Positions 24,334 through 33,746 of a stretch of DNA of 64,000 bases are shown here, one piece after another. The DNA lies in NCBI RefSeq assembly GCF_009848495.1, contig NZ_WWEP01000001.1:215916-279915 (forward strand). Direction: 5' to 3'. The position numbers were made by a program, and so were the translations under genes. The DNA is from Flavobacterium sp. MK4S-17. GTDB taxonomy: Bacteria; Bacteroidota; Bacteroidia; Flavobacteriales; Flavobacteriaceae. The notes under the pieces were generated by a model. The model saw only the letters and a list, made by a program, of their open reading frames with translations. It did not search any database and was not told the origin of the DNA. Within the stretch, counting starts at the first letter, position 1; each line of letters opens with the position of its first letter.

Positions 24334-25353
24334 TTAATTTATTTTTATAACGTGTTCCCAATAGGCACCACTTATATCTGTTATTTTTAAAGTGTAATCC
24401 CCTGTAGGCAGATTTACCAGATTATCATTAAATAAATTAAAAGTAGCCTTTGCCCCTAATGGAACAACAAGGCTGTGTTTACCCGGTTTAATTTTGGCGA
24501 TATAATAGTTATTTATACTTTCTTTTGAAAGTGATGCCAATTCGTTTTGGATATATTCCATAATTGTATTGTTACTTTCATCCAACAGTTCTATACCTAT
24601 TACCCAAGAACCGTAAACATCGGCACCTTCTGTCCTGAACATATCAAACGAGAGCATGTCTTGCGTTATATTGCCGTTGGTAATTTCAAGTTTCGGCTTT
24701 ACCGATTTGTTGTGAAGTTCACCCCAAAGCCCACCATGAAAAACCTGGTTAGTAAGTAAAGTTATAAAAAAGATAAGCAAAGAGCCTCCCAAAACAATTT
24801 TAGGAAAAACATTTTCTTTTAGTGGTAAAGCACCAGAACCTAAATAGGCAAACCATTTACTTTTAGCTATCCTGAAGTTATTCTTTATTAAATAATTATC
24901 TAATGAATATTTACCGCTTCCTGAAAGGAATAAAACAAAACCTGCTGCCATACCCAAAACACCAATCTGCCATTCATCAAGGCAGGTAGTGCCTATCCAG
25001 CCTGAACCTAAAAGTATACCCAGTGCTAAGAGAAATATCCCTGCACTCATCATTCTTGTAAACAACCCTAACATTATGAACAAGCCTACTATACCTTCAA
25101 TTACTGTAAAAATTACCATGTTATACCAAAGTACTTCGGGATTTTCTACCATATACTGAATCAGCGGTTTTATGCCTAAAGCATTCGGTAAAAAATGATT
25201 GAATTTTTCACCAATATAACCCGGAGCTTCCGGGTCAAGCTTATTCTCTAAAATAAGGCGCCTCCAAAACGCTGAAAAGTAAGTCCACCCTACTACTAAC
25301 CGTATCGCTAAAGCCAAAAGCCCTGCGTCATTTTTTATATTTATTTTTTCCAT
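24334..25353 (-). CDS. DoxD-DoxA fusion (thiosulfate:quinone oxidoreductase-like)
   Basis: 339 aa membrane protein. The N-terminal half is DoxX/DoxD-like with about four membrane segments (RLVVGWTYFSAFWRR, IEGIVGLFIMLGLFTRMMSAG, GMAAGFVLFLSGSGKYSLDNYL). After a further membrane segment near residues 185-200 the C-terminal part resembles DoxA (DMFRTEGADVYGSW, KPGKHSLVVPLGAKATFNLF, TGDYTLKITDISGAYW). In Acidianus, DoxD and DoxA are separate subunits that pass electrons from thiosulfate to quinone. No other sulfur-oxidation gene is nearby, so the reaction is not certain. Confidence 0.8.
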   Translation of the reverse strand: MEKINIKNDAGLLALAIRLVVGWTYFSAFWRRLILENKLDPEAPGYIGEKFNHFLPNALGIKPLIQYMVENPEVLWYNMVIFTVIEGIVGLFIMLGLFTRMMSAGIFLLALGILLGSGWIGTTCLDEWQIGVLGMAAGFVLFLSGSGKYSLDNYLIKNNFRIAKSKWFAYLGSGALPLKENVFPKIVLGGSLLIFFITLLTNQVFHGGLWGELHNKSVKPKLEITNGNITQDMLSFDMFRTEGADVYGSWVIGIELLDESNNTIMEYIQNELASLSKESINNYYIAKIKPGKHSLVVPLGAKATFNLFNDNLVNLPTGDYTLKITDISGAYWEHVIKIN

Positions 25354-25463
25354 ACTATTTTATATGCTTAATTATCACCAAAAGAATGTGGTGACTGTTT
25401 GAATTTAATATATCCCTGAATCAAATTTTGAGTTTCTAACCCAAAATACGTGATAATAAAGGT

Positions 25464-25835
25464 TTACAGATATTCCTTAAAATTTTGGTATAATATATAA
25501 AGTGGGATTTTGGCAGCCTGACTGCTCAGTGGGCTATATGCCAAAGCAGGCTGTTTAGAAAAATAAGGCAAATGAAAAAACCATTTCTTACCTGAAAAGA
25601 TTACAGACAAATATTTGCCTGCGGATTTTTCTTTAACAGAAGTGGTTTTGGTAACTTCAAAATCACTACAAGTGCTGCTTAAGGTAGTTTGACTTTTATT
25701 CGTAACCTCTGTTTGGGGAATACCAAGCCCTGACTGAATGGATTTCCTGACTTTACAAGGAGAAATCAACAGCAGTAAAGCCAAAAGCAAAATTGGAAGT
25801 ATGTTACTTGTCAACCTTGTGTTTTTACCATTCAT
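25464..25835 (-). CDS. Small conserved flavobacterial protein of unknown function
   Basis: 123 aa. A hydrophobic segment at about residues 11-24 (ILPILLLALLLLIS) followed by PCKVRKSIQSGLGIPQTEVTNKSQTTLS suggests a signal peptide or lipoprotein (Cys in SPCK). The C-terminus is aromatic and hydrophobic (FSGKKWFFHLPYFSKQPALAY). I recall similar short proteins in other flavobacteria but no function. It is an isolated gene between the DoxD-DoxA fusion and a decayed gene. Confidence 0.6.
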   Translation of the reverse strand: MNGKNTRLTSNILPILLLALLLLISPCKVRKSIQSGLGIPQTEVTNKSQTTLSSTCSDFEVTKTTSVKEKSAGKYLSVIFSGKKWFFHLPYFSKQPALAYSPLSSQAAKIPLYILYQNFKEYL

Positions 25836-25977
25836 GCCGCAAATTTATAAAATCTAAAATAGAAGTAAATTACCATTTGGAGATTGTAACAACTATTTTT
25901 AATATGCAAATAAAATAAAAGTTAATACTAATTAAATATTTTTACGTTGTATCTTAATTATAATTATTACTTATTCC

Positions 25978-26603
25978 ATAAAAAATTTACTGTTACTAGC
26001 CTTTACCTTTTGTTACAGTTTTACAATAGCACAAAAAATAGAAAAAGATTCTCTTTTAAAAAAAGATATAGATATAGTACTGGAGGAGATTCAATTTATG
26101 TATGACTATGACCAAGCGATGAGGGAATATAGTTTATTTAAAACATTTGACAAAAAAAAACAGACAGTATAGAAAACTTGGAATCAGGCCTCACACGGAA
26201 ATATATTGTTGAGCATAAATTTAAGTCTGATACCTTGTCAAAATACATTTTCAAAAACTATATCAACTATTTTGATGATTTGCATACAAAAAGAATTATT
26301 CAACTGACAAAGAAATATGGTTTTCCTTCCAGAGAAAGACTTGAATTATATTCCCAAAAAGAATTTGGAGAAGAATTTAACCCTTATATATTAATGGTTC
26401 ATGCACCGAAGGTATACTGGGAAGAGTTGAAAGTTTTAATGAAACAAGAACTGCTTTACGGAACTATAGACAGATGCAAGTATGGACATTTATTATGGCA
26501 TTTTAACGGCAGGAAAGATGTAAATGACCTCCTAAATAATGGTTTTGAATATATAGTAGATGAAAATGGCACTAAAACGCTAAGCGCTGTAAATTGTGAT
26601 TGA
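25978..26603 (+). pseudogene. Decayed exported-protein gene (lost start codon and frameshift)
   Basis: From 25978 the frame reads I-KNLLLLAFTFCYSFTIAQ, a normal signal peptide except that the first codon is ATA where ATG is expected; no other ATG precedes the signal. The frame runs to a run of nine A (26152-26160) and stops at 26170-26172. A second frame continues as TDSIENLESGLTRKYIVEHK to the stop at 26603. Adding one base (or removing two) in the A run joins them into one protein of about 208 aa. The C-terminal part (KKYGFPSRERL, MVHAPKVYWEEL, GTIDRCKYGHLLWHF) is faintly like DUF6624 proteins. Two independent lesions make a pseudogene more likely than a sequencing error. Confidence 0.7.
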
Positions 26604-26653
26604 TGCCTTGACTTTAGTAACTCCAGTCGTACCTATCATTATAAAAGTATATG

Positions 26654-26682
26654 CCCTATCATTTTGATAGGGTTTACTTTTT
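26654..26682 (+). terminator. Terminator
   Basis: CCCTATCA (26654-26661) / TGATAGGG (26665-26672), three-base loop, T-rich tail. Confidence 0.7.
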
Positions 26683-26778
26683 TACAAATTAATTACACCC
26701 CTTAATATCAATTATTTAAGTAATTTTAATATTTCAGGTACAGGTTTTGGCATAACAGGATAAAACAAATTTATCCTT

Positions 26779-27111
26779 ATGGAAACCAAAATTAAAAAAA
26801 CAATTGACGAATGGCTGCCGGAAGCCGTGGGCACGCTGAGCAGTGATACTGTAAACGATTATGATATGCTTCGTTCGGTATCTGAATATTGCCTGCTTAA
26901 TGCTGCCGGCAATAAAGAAAAAGTTACAGAAGTTTTCAAAGTAATCAACATGCTGTATCAGGAAGGGCATGCCTATACCCGGCACTGTATAGAAAACGAA
27001 TTTATCTGCAACTTTATAGAAAACTCCCCTGCCCTCCCCCTTAGGGAATATATCAACTACATGCCATCCCCGCTTAAAGAAGCATTTATTAAAACCCTTA
27101 TAGAATTATAA
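26779..27111 (+). CDS. Small cytoplasmic protein heading the kdp operon
   Basis: 110 aa, acidic and helical, without signal peptide or membrane segment. Sequence landmarks are EWLPEAVGTLSSDTVNDYDMLRSVSEYCLLNAAG, KVTEVFKVINMLYQEGHAYTRHCIENEF and PSPLKEAFIKTLIEL. It resembles the small DUF7674-type proteins, an assignment from memory. It ends 2 bases before kdpF, so it should be on the same mRNA; a role linked to potassium or osmotic response is inference from position only. Confidence 0.7.
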   Translation: METKIKKTIDEWLPEAVGTLSSDTVNDYDMLRSVSEYCLLNAAGNKEKVTEVFKVINMLYQEGHAYTRHCIENEFICNFIENSPALPLREYINYMPSPLKEAFIKTLIEL

Positions 27112-27113
27112 TT

Positions 27114-27191
27114 ATGGCAGCACTATTTATCCTGGCACTGGCTGTTTTTGCCTATATAGCCTATGTATTAATTAAACCTGAAAAATTTTAA
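27114..27191 (+). CDS. kdpF: K+-transporting ATPase small subunit KdpF
   Basis: A 25-codon frame starting ATG at 27114: MAALFILALAVFAYIAYVLI then KPEKF and TAA. It is a single membrane helix followed by the short basic tail that KdpF proteins carry (…L..PE.F), and it sits 3 bases before kdpA. KdpF stabilises the KdpABC complex in the inner membrane. Confidence 0.9.
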   Translation: MAALFILALAVFAYIAYVLIKPEKF

Positions 27192-27194
27192 ACT

Positions 27195-28892
27195 ATGGAC
27201 AGTGAAATATTAGGCATAATTGTAACGTATGGGTTAGTATTATTATTTGCCATACCATTAGGCAGGTATATAGGAAAAGTATTCACTTATGAAAATACAT
27301 GGCTCGATAAGGTTTTTAACCCTTTAGACAGGCTGTTCTTTAAGATAGGAGGTATTAATACCGGTAAAGAAATGACCTGGAAGGAACACTTGGTTGCTTT
27401 ACTGACTATTAATCTTACCTGGTTTATATTATCTATGCTGGTTCTTACCAATATGGCATGGCTTCCTCTCAACCCCGATGAAAACCCGTCTATGAGTTTA
27501 GACCTGGCTTTTAATACCTCGGTAAGCTTCGTAACAAATACTAACCTGCAGCATTATTCAGGAGAAACTGCCTTGTCCTATTTAGGGCAGCTTACACTCA
27601 TGTTATGGCAGTTTATAAGTGCTGCAACCGGCATTGCTATTTGTGCTGTGGTATTTAAGGCCATGAAAGCAAAAACAGCAAATACGTTGGGTAACTTTTA
27701 CAGCTATTTTGTGCGTTCAGCAACAAGGATCCTATTTCCGCTTGCTGTTATTGTTGCAATTATACTTGCCTTTAACGGTACACCTATGACATTTGAAGGC
27801 AAAGATAGTATTACAACCCTTGAAGGTGAGCAACAGGAGATAAGCCGTGGCCCCGTAGCCGCTTTTGTTGCCATCAAGCAGTTAGGCACAAACGGAGGAG
27901 GCTTTTATGGGCCTAACTCCTCTAATCCTATGGAAAACCCTACCTACTTAACTAATATAGTGGAAACGGTATCCATATTCCTTATCCCCATTGCGCTTGT
28001 TTTTGCTTTAGGCTATGTTTTAAAACGCAGGAAAATGGCCTGGACTATTTACGGAGTCATGACAATGGGATTTTTATTATTGCTCATTCCCTCTGTAATA
28101 AGTGAGATGAACGGCAACGCTGCTATAGGCGAAATGGGCATTTCACAACAAATGGGAAGTATGGAAGGTAAAGAAGTTAGGTTTGGCGCAGCAGCATCCG
28201 CTAACTGGGCAACTTATACAACATGTACCAGTAACGGGTCGGTAAATGCCATGCACGATAGTATGACACCAATAACAGGAGCCACTACGCTGTTGGGAAT
28301 GATGGTAAATTGTTTTTACGGTGGTGTTGGTGTCGGCTTCCTTAATTTTTACATATTTATTATACTGGCTGTTTTTATAAGCGGGTTAATGGTAGGGCGC
28401 ACTCCTGAATTTTTAGGTAAGAAAATTGAAGCCCGCGAAATGAAAATTGCAATGATGGTGGCTCTTTTACATCCCTTTTTAATTTTAGCAGGTACTGCGC
28501 TGGCAAGCTATATTTATGCCGGCAATCCGCAGGAATATGCTGGCTGGCTGGCTAATCCGGGATATCATGGTTTCAGCGAAATGTTATATGAGTTTACCTC
28601 TTCCTCAGCCAATAATGGTAGTGGTTTTGAAGGACTGGGCGACAATACCCCTTTCTGGAATTATGCCTGCGGGGTTGTAATGCTGTTGGCAAGATACCTG
28701 CCTATTATAGGGCCTGTTGCCATAGCCGGAATACTGGCTTCAAAAAAATACGTTCCTGAAAGTTCGGGTACGCTTAAAACGGATACAGCCACATTTGGGT
28801 TTATGGTTTTTGCGGTAATATTTATCGTGGCTGCACTATCCTTTTTCCCTGCCCTAACACTTGGCCCAATCGCTGAATATTTTTCAATGTGA
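27195..28892 (+). CDS. kdpA: Potassium-transporting ATPase subunit KdpA
   Basis: 565 aa, standard KdpA size, about ten membrane helices. The K+-selective pore loops of the four repeats are visible, including SFVTNTNLQHYSGE, QLGTNGGGFYGPNSSNPMENPT, TTCTSNGSVNAMHDSMTP and SSSANNGSGFEGLGDNTPFWN. KdpA binds K+ with high affinity and passes it toward KdpB. Gaps to kdpF (3 bases) and kdpB (18 bases) show the operon. Confidence 0.97.
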   Translation: MDSEILGIIVTYGLVLLFAIPLGRYIGKVFTYENTWLDKVFNPLDRLFFKIGGINTGKEMTWKEHLVALLTINLTWFILSMLVLTNMAWLPLNPDENPSMSLDLAFNTSVSFVTNTNLQHYSGETALSYLGQLTLMLWQFISAATGIAICAVVFKAMKAKTANTLGNFYSYFVRSATRILFPLAVIVAIILAFNGTPMTFEGKDSITTLEGEQQEISRGPVAAFVAIKQLGTNGGGFYGPNSSNPMENPTYLTNIVETVSIFLIPIALVFALGYVLKRRKMAWTIYGVMTMGFLLLLIPSVISEMNGNAAIGEMGISQQMGSMEGKEVRFGAAASANWATYTTCTSNGSVNAMHDSMTPITGATTLLGMMVNCFYGGVGVGFLNFYIFIILAVFISGLMVGRTPEFLGKKIEAREMKIAMMVALLHPFLILAGTALASYIYAGNPQEYAGWLANPGYHGFSEMLYEFTSSSANNGSGFEGLGDNTPFWNYACGVVMLLARYLPIIGPVAIAGILASKKYVPESSGTLKTDTATFGFMVFAVIFIVAALSFFPALTLGPIAEYFSM

Positions 28893-28910
28893 AATAAAAA
28901 CAATTAAAAA

Positions 28911-30950
28911 ATGAAATCTCAAAATACATCATTGTTTCAGGGAGGCATTGTAAAACAGTCCTTAAAACAATCTTTTATAAAACTTAACCCGTTAACACTC
29001 ATAAAAAACCCGGTTATGTTTACTGTGGAAGTGGGAACTGCGGTAATATTATGTGTCTGCATCTGGATTTTGGCAGGCGAACAGTCACAAGGTAGTTTTG
29101 CCTATAACTTTACATTATTTATGCTGTTGCTGCTAACACTCCTGTTTGCCAATTTTGCCGAGGCAATAGCCGAAGCACGTGGCAAATCGCAGGCTGACAG
29201 CTTGAGGAAAACAAGGGAGGAAACACCTGCAAAGAAAATTGAGGCGGTTGGGGAACTGTATGTAAATGAAGTTAACATAGTACCATCCTCAAGCCTTAAA
29301 AAAGGAGATTATTTTATCTGTGAAGCAGGTGATATTATCCCTGCTGACGGGGAAATAATTGAAGGACTTGCCACTATTGATGAGAGCGCCATTACAGGTG
29401 AAAGCGCCCCGGTAATCCGTGAGGCGGGTGGCGATAAAAGTTCTGTTACAGGTGGTACAAAAGTATTGTCCGATAAAATAACAGTACAAGTAACCACGCA
29501 GCAGGGTGAAAGTTTTCTTGACAAGATGATTGCACTGGTAGAGGGTGCATCCCGTCAAAAAACACCCAATGAGATAGCGCTTACAATACTCCTGGCAGGA
29601 TTTACGCTTGTTTTTATAATTGTTTGTGTAACCCTTAAACCTTTTGCAGATTATGCTGATGTGCCCATAACAATAGCTGCTTTTATATCCCTATTTATAT
29701 GCCTTATCCCTACCACAATCGGCGGGCTGCTTTCTGCAATAGGCATAGCGGGTATGGACAGGGCATTAAGAGCCAATGTAATAACCAAATCAGGTAAGGC
29801 GGTTGAAACTGCAGGTGATATTGATGTACTGCTTCTGGATAAAACCGGTACCATAACCATCGGCAACCGTAAAGCCACCCATTTCCATACTGCACAGGCA
29901 GTTGATGAAAAAATTTTTATAAAAGCCGCTGTATTAAGTTCGCTGGCAGATGAAACGCCCGAAGGCAAGTCAATTATTGAATTATCCGGTATTGACGCTC
30001 ATACGGTTAAGATTGAGAACCCAAGGTTTATAAAGTTTACGGCTGAAACCAGAAGCTCAGGGATTGATTTTGGTCAAACCCGAATAAGGAAAGGGGCTTA
30101 TGATGCTATTAAAAACCTGGTGGAGCAATCAGGAAATATTTTTCCTGAATACATAACTGAAATAGTACATAAAATATCGGCCAATGGCGGTACCCCGCTT
30201 GTGGTTTGCGAAAATGAAAAAGTACTGGGAGTTATTGAGCTGCAGGATATTATCAAGACAGGAATAAAGGAACGCTTTGAAAGATTACGCAAAATGGGAG
30301 TTAAAACGGTTATGGTTACCGGAGATAATCCATTAACGGCAAAATACATAGCTGAAAAAGCAGGAGTTGACGACTTTATTGCAGAAGCAAAGCCTGAAGA
30401 TAAAATGAACTACATAAAAAATGAGCAGCAGCAAGGCAAGTTGGTAGCCATGATGGGCGATGGAACCAATGACGCCCCTGCCCTTGCACAGGCAGATGTA
30501 GGGGTTGCCATGAACAGTGGTACACAGGCTGCTAAAGAGGCAGGAAATATGGTTGACCTTGACAACGACCCCACTAAGCTTATTGAGATAGTGGAAATAG
30601 GCAAACAGCTTTTAATGACAAGGGGAACACTTACTACCTTTAGCATAGCTAATGACGTAGCCAAATATTTTGCTATTATTCCTGCATTGTTTATTGCTGC
30701 CATACCTGCCCTGCAGGGCTTAAATGTAATGAACCTGCACAGCCCTGAAAGTGCCATACTATCGGCTGTAATATTTAATGCTGTCATTATACCCTTGCTT
30801 ATCCCGTTAGCATTAAAAGGTGTTGCCTACAAGCCAATAGGTGCTTCTGCCCTGTTAAGGCGAAATCTGCTTGTGTATGGGCTTGGTGGTGTTATAGCCC
30901 CTTTTATAGGCATAAAACTAATAGACCTTTTTGTAGCATTGTTTATTTAA
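28911..30950 (+). CDS. kdpB: Potassium-transporting P-type ATPase subunit KdpB
   Basis: 679 aa P-type ATPase. Actuator-domain TGES in [12 protein letters not shown], phosphorylated Asp in [13 protein letters not shown] (about residue 308), nucleotide-binding domain, and the hinge [24 protein letters not shown]. Seven membrane helices are expected; [22 protein letters not shown] matches the K+-path helix. Hydrolyses ATP to drive K+ uptake through KdpA. Overlaps no neighbour; kdpC follows after 11 bases. Confidence 0.97.
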   Translation: MKSQNTSLFQGGIVKQSLKQSFIKLNPLTLIKNPVMFTVEVGTAVILCVCIWILAGEQSQGSFAYNFTLFMLLLLTLLFANFAEAIAEARGKSQADSLRKTREETPAKKIEAVGELYVNEVNIVPSSSLKKGDYFICEAGDIIPADGEIIEGLATIDESAITGESAPVIREAGGDKSSVTGGTKVLSDKITVQVTTQQGESFLDKMIALVEGASRQKTPNEIALTILLAGFTLVFIIVCVTLKPFADYADVPITIAAFISLFICLIPTTIGGLLSAIGIAGMDRALRANVITKSGKAVETAGDIDVLLLDKTGTITIGNRKATHFHTAQAVDEKIFIKAAVLSSLADETPEGKSIIELSGIDAHTVKIENPRFIKFTAETRSSGIDFGQTRIRKGAYDAIKNLVEQSGNIFPEYITEIVHKISANGGTPLVVCENEKVLGVIELQDIIKTGIKERFERLRKMGVKTVMVTGDNPLTAKYIAEKAGVDDFIAEAKPEDKMNYIKNEQQQGKLVAMMGDGTNDAPALAQADVGVAMNSGTQAAKEAGNMVDLDNDPTKLIEIVEIGKQLLMTRGTLTTFSIANDVAKYFAIIPALFIAAIPALQGLNVMNLHSPESAILSAVIFNAVIIPLLIPLALKGVAYKPIGASALLRRNLLVYGLGGVIAPFIGIKLIDLFVALFI

Positions 30951-30961
30951 ATATTATAAAA

Positions 30962-31522
30962 ATGAAAAACCATATAGTACCAGCCATAAGGCTAACATTA
31001 TTCTGTGCTGTTTTCTTTTGCGGTTTTTATACGCTTAGTATCCTTGGCATAGCACAGTTTGCACCCAATAAAGGAAAAGGGGAAATAGTTTCTGCTGAAG
31101 GAAAAATCCATCATATAAATGTAGCGCAAAACTTTACGCAGGACAGTTATTTTTGGCCGCGACCTTCTGCGGTTGATTATAACGGTGCCGGCTCAGGCGG
31201 AAGCAACAAAGGGCCATCCAACCCTGATTACTTAGCTGAAGTAGAAGCACGTATTGATAGTTTTCTGTTAAAAAATCCGGGGATTGACCGTAAAGATATA
31301 CCTTCTGAAATGGTTACTTCTTCCGGAAGCGGCCTTGATCCGCATATTAGTGTTGCAGCAGCAAAAATTCAGGTAAAGCGCATTGCAAAAGCGCGAAACC
31401 TCCCAGAACAAAAAATTACAAGCATTATAAAAGACAATACTGAAAAACCTTTATTAGGATTTTTAGGTACAGAAAAAATAAATGTATTACAGCTTAACTT
31501 AGCATTAAATAATTTGAAATGA
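30962..31522 (+). CDS. kdpC: Potassium-transporting ATPase subunit KdpC
   Basis: 186 aa with one N-terminal membrane helix (about residues 8-30) and a periplasmic domain. Family motifs are YFWPRPSAVDYNGAGSGGSN and SGSGLDPHISVAAAKIQVKRIAKAR. KdpC increases the complex's affinity for ATP or stabilises it. The stop codon overlaps the start of the porin gene by 4 bases, so translation is coupled. Confidence 0.96.
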   Translation: MKNHIVPAIRLTLFCAVFFCGFYTLSILGIAQFAPNKGKGEIVSAEGKIHHINVAQNFTQDSYFWPRPSAVDYNGAGSGGSNKGPSNPDYLAEVEARIDSFLLKNPGIDRKDIPSEMVTSSGSGLDPHISVAAAKIQVKRIAKARNLPEQKITSIIKDNTEKPLLGFLGTEKINVLQLNLALNNLK

Positions 31523-32622
31523 ATACCAAACAAACAATAGCAGCTTTTTTAACTTTAATAGGATTAAATGCCTATGCCCAGGAAGATTCGCTTAAAATAC
31601 TTCCGGTAAAAATTAATCCAAACCTTACGATAAGCGGATATGTTGAAACTTATTATGCATACGACTTTAATGAACCTGAAAGTAACACACGTCCCTCCTT
31701 TTTCTATTCACACAACCGGCACAATGAAGTTGCACTTAATTTAGGTTTTATAAAAGCAGCTTATGATAATGGCTCTGTAAGGGCTAACCTGGCGCTTATG
31801 GCGGGTAGTTATGCCAACGCAAACCTTGCAGCAGAAGAAGGAGTACTTAAAAATGTTTATGAAGCGAATGCAGGTGTAAAACTTTCAAAAACAGCCAGCA
31901 TGTGGATAGATGCAGGTATATTTGCATCGCACATTGGTTTTGAAAGTGCAGTAGGTAAAGATTGCTGGACAGTAACACGCAGCATGCTTGCCGACAATTC
32001 CCCGTACTACGAAAGCGGTGCAAAAATATCCTATACGAGCCCTTCAGGTAAATGGTTTGTTAGCGGGTTGGTGCTTAACGGCTGGCAGCGCATACAAAGG
32101 CCCGATGGTAATAAAACATTGGCTTTCGGCCATCAGCTTACCTACAGGCCCAATGCCAGGATTACCTTAAACAGCAGTTCTTTTGTGGGTAATGATAAAC
32201 CTGACACTGAAAAACGCATGCGTTATTTCCATAACCTGTACGGGCAGTTTCAGTTTAGTGATAAGTTTGGATTAATTACAGGATTTGATATTGGTGCAGA
32301 ACAAAAAAACAAAGGAAGCGAAAGCTATAATATTTGGTACTCCCCTGTTGTTATTGCCCAATACCGGTTGAATGATAAAATGGCAATAGCCGTGCGCGGC
32401 GAATATTATAGCGACGAGGACGAGGTTATAGTATCGACAGGCACAGAGAACGGGTTTAAAACCCTGGGATATTCAGCTAATTTTGATTATGCCATTTTTG
32501 AAAATGTGGTTTGGCGGCTTGAGGCAAGAAGCCTTAACAGCAAAGATGCTATTTTCCTGAAAGGAGATGAAGCCGTTAACAATAATACTTTTATTACCAC
32601 AGCATTAGCCATTTCATTTTAA
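31519..32622 (+). CDS. Outer-membrane porin of the kdp operon
   Basis: 367 aa. Signal peptide ending AYAQ (about residue 21), then a beta-barrel pattern of alternating residues (ISGYVETYYAYDFN, HNEVALNLGFIKAAYDNGSVRANLALMAGSYA, RITLNSSSFVGNDK) ending in a final strand with terminal Phe (TFITTALAISF), as expected for BAM substrates. It overlaps kdpC by 4 bases and the KdpD-like gene by 1 base. Placement inside kdp suggests it lets K+ into the periplasm. Matches the beta-barrel 'porin' proteins that accompany kdp in Bacteroidota. Confidence 0.87.
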   Translation: MNTKQTIAAFLTLIGLNAYAQEDSLKILPVKINPNLTISGYVETYYAYDFNEPESNTRPSFFYSHNRHNEVALNLGFIKAAYDNGSVRANLALMAGSYANANLAAEEGVLKNVYEANAGVKLSKTASMWIDAGIFASHIGFESAVGKDCWTVTRSMLADNSPYYESGAKISYTSPSGKWFVSGLVLNGWQRIQRPDGNKTLAFGHQLTYRPNARITLNSSSFVGNDKPDTEKRMRYFHNLYGQFQFSDKFGLITGFDIGAEQKNKGSESYNIWYSPVVIAQYRLNDKMAIAVRGEYYSDEDEVIVSTGTENGFKTLGYSANFDYAIFENVVWRLEARSLNSKDAIFLKGDEAVNNNTFITTALAISF

Positions 32623-33743
32623 TGACAGAAAAAGATATAAATGCAAAACGGTTTCTCGACCTGATACAAAAATCAAGGAGAGGTAAGTTTAAGGTCTACA
32701 TCGGCATGAGTGCCGGTGTGGGCAAAACTTTCCGTATGCTGCAGGAAGCACATACGCTGCTTCGTAACGGCATTGATGTTAAAATAGGTTTTATAGAAAC
32801 GCACAACCGTTTAGAAACACATGCGCTTTTAGAAGGGTTGCCCGTTGTACCGAAACGTTCGCTTTACTATAAAGGAAAATACCTTGAAGAAATGGATGTG
32901 CAGGCCATTATAAACCTCCGCCCTGAAGTTGTTATTGTAGATGAACTGGCGCACACCAATATAGAAGGCAGTAAAAATGAGAAACGCTGGCAGGATGTAA
33001 TTGATATACTTGATGCTGGAATTAACGTTATCAGTGCAGTAAATATTCAGCATATTGAAAGCCTTAACGATGATATTAAGGAAATTACCGGTATTGAAGT
33101 TAAAGAACGCATTCCTGACAGTGTTCTAAAAGCGGCTGATGAAGTTGTAAACATTGATTTAACTGCCGATGAACTTATTACCCGCCTTAAAGAGGGAAAA
33201 ATATATACACAGGATAAAATCCAGTCGGCGCTTGGTAATTTTTTTAAGCCACAGCATATTTTACAACTTCGCGAACTGGCGCTGAAGGAAGTGGCAAGCC
33301 AGGTTGAGCGCAAAGTAGAAACCGAGATAACAGGAAGCAGCCTTAAGCAGGAACGGTTTTTAGCCTGTATTAGCAGTAACCATATTACAGCGAAAACGGT
33401 ACTGCGAAAAACTGCACGACTCGCTAATTATTACCACAGTAAATGGTATGTACTTTACGTGGAAACACCTAAAGAACGAGGCGATAAAATTGCATTGGAT
33501 AAGCAACGGCATCTTATCAACAACTTCAGGCTGGCTACTGAACTGGGGGCAGAAATTATCAGGGTAAAAAACAGCAAGGTTTCCACTGCCATCATCCAAC
33601 AGGCAGAGGCAAGGAAAATAACTACTATTTGTATAGGCAAGCCCCATATAAACCTGTTCAAGGTAATTTTATCCACCAATATCTTTAAATCTTTATTAAA
33701 TAAATTAACTTCGAGTAATATTGACCTTATCATACTTTCATAA
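32622..33743 (+). CDS. kdpD: KdpD N-terminal sensor protein (stand-alone)
   Basis: 373 aa. Corresponds only to the cytoplasmic N-terminal part of KdpD: a P-loop at GMSAGVGKTFRML (about residue 30), VIVDELAHTNIEGSKNEKRWQDV, then a universal-stress-protein-like domain (about residues 240-373). There are no membrane helices and no kinase domain, which E. coli KdpD (894 aa) carries in the same chain. The kinase is encoded by the next gene, 3 bases on. Confidence 0.9.
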   Translation: MTEKDINAKRFLDLIQKSRRGKFKVYIGMSAGVGKTFRMLQEAHTLLRNGIDVKIGFIETHNRLETHALLEGLPVVPKRSLYYKGKYLEEMDVQAIINLRPEVVIVDELAHTNIEGSKNEKRWQDVIDILDAGINVISAVNIQHIESLNDDIKEITGIEVKERIPDSVLKAADEVVNIDLTADELITRLKEGKIYTQDKIQSALGNFFKPQHILQLRELALKEVASQVERKVETEITGSSLKQERFLACISSNHITAKTVLRKTARLANYYHSKWYVLYVETPKERGDKIALDKQRHLINNFRLATELGAEIIRVKNSKVSTAIIQQAEARKITTICIGKPHINLFKVILSTNIFKSLLNKLTSSNIDLIILS

Positions 33744-33746
33744 CAC

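Noticed and set aside
26152..26160. Programmed frameshift at the A9 run
   Set aside because: Possible slippery tract, but the same gene also lacks a start codon, so decay explains both more simply.
30962..31522. Possible alternative start or fusion of kdpC with the porin
   Set aside because: The 4-base overlap with a clear signal peptide after it shows two separate proteins.
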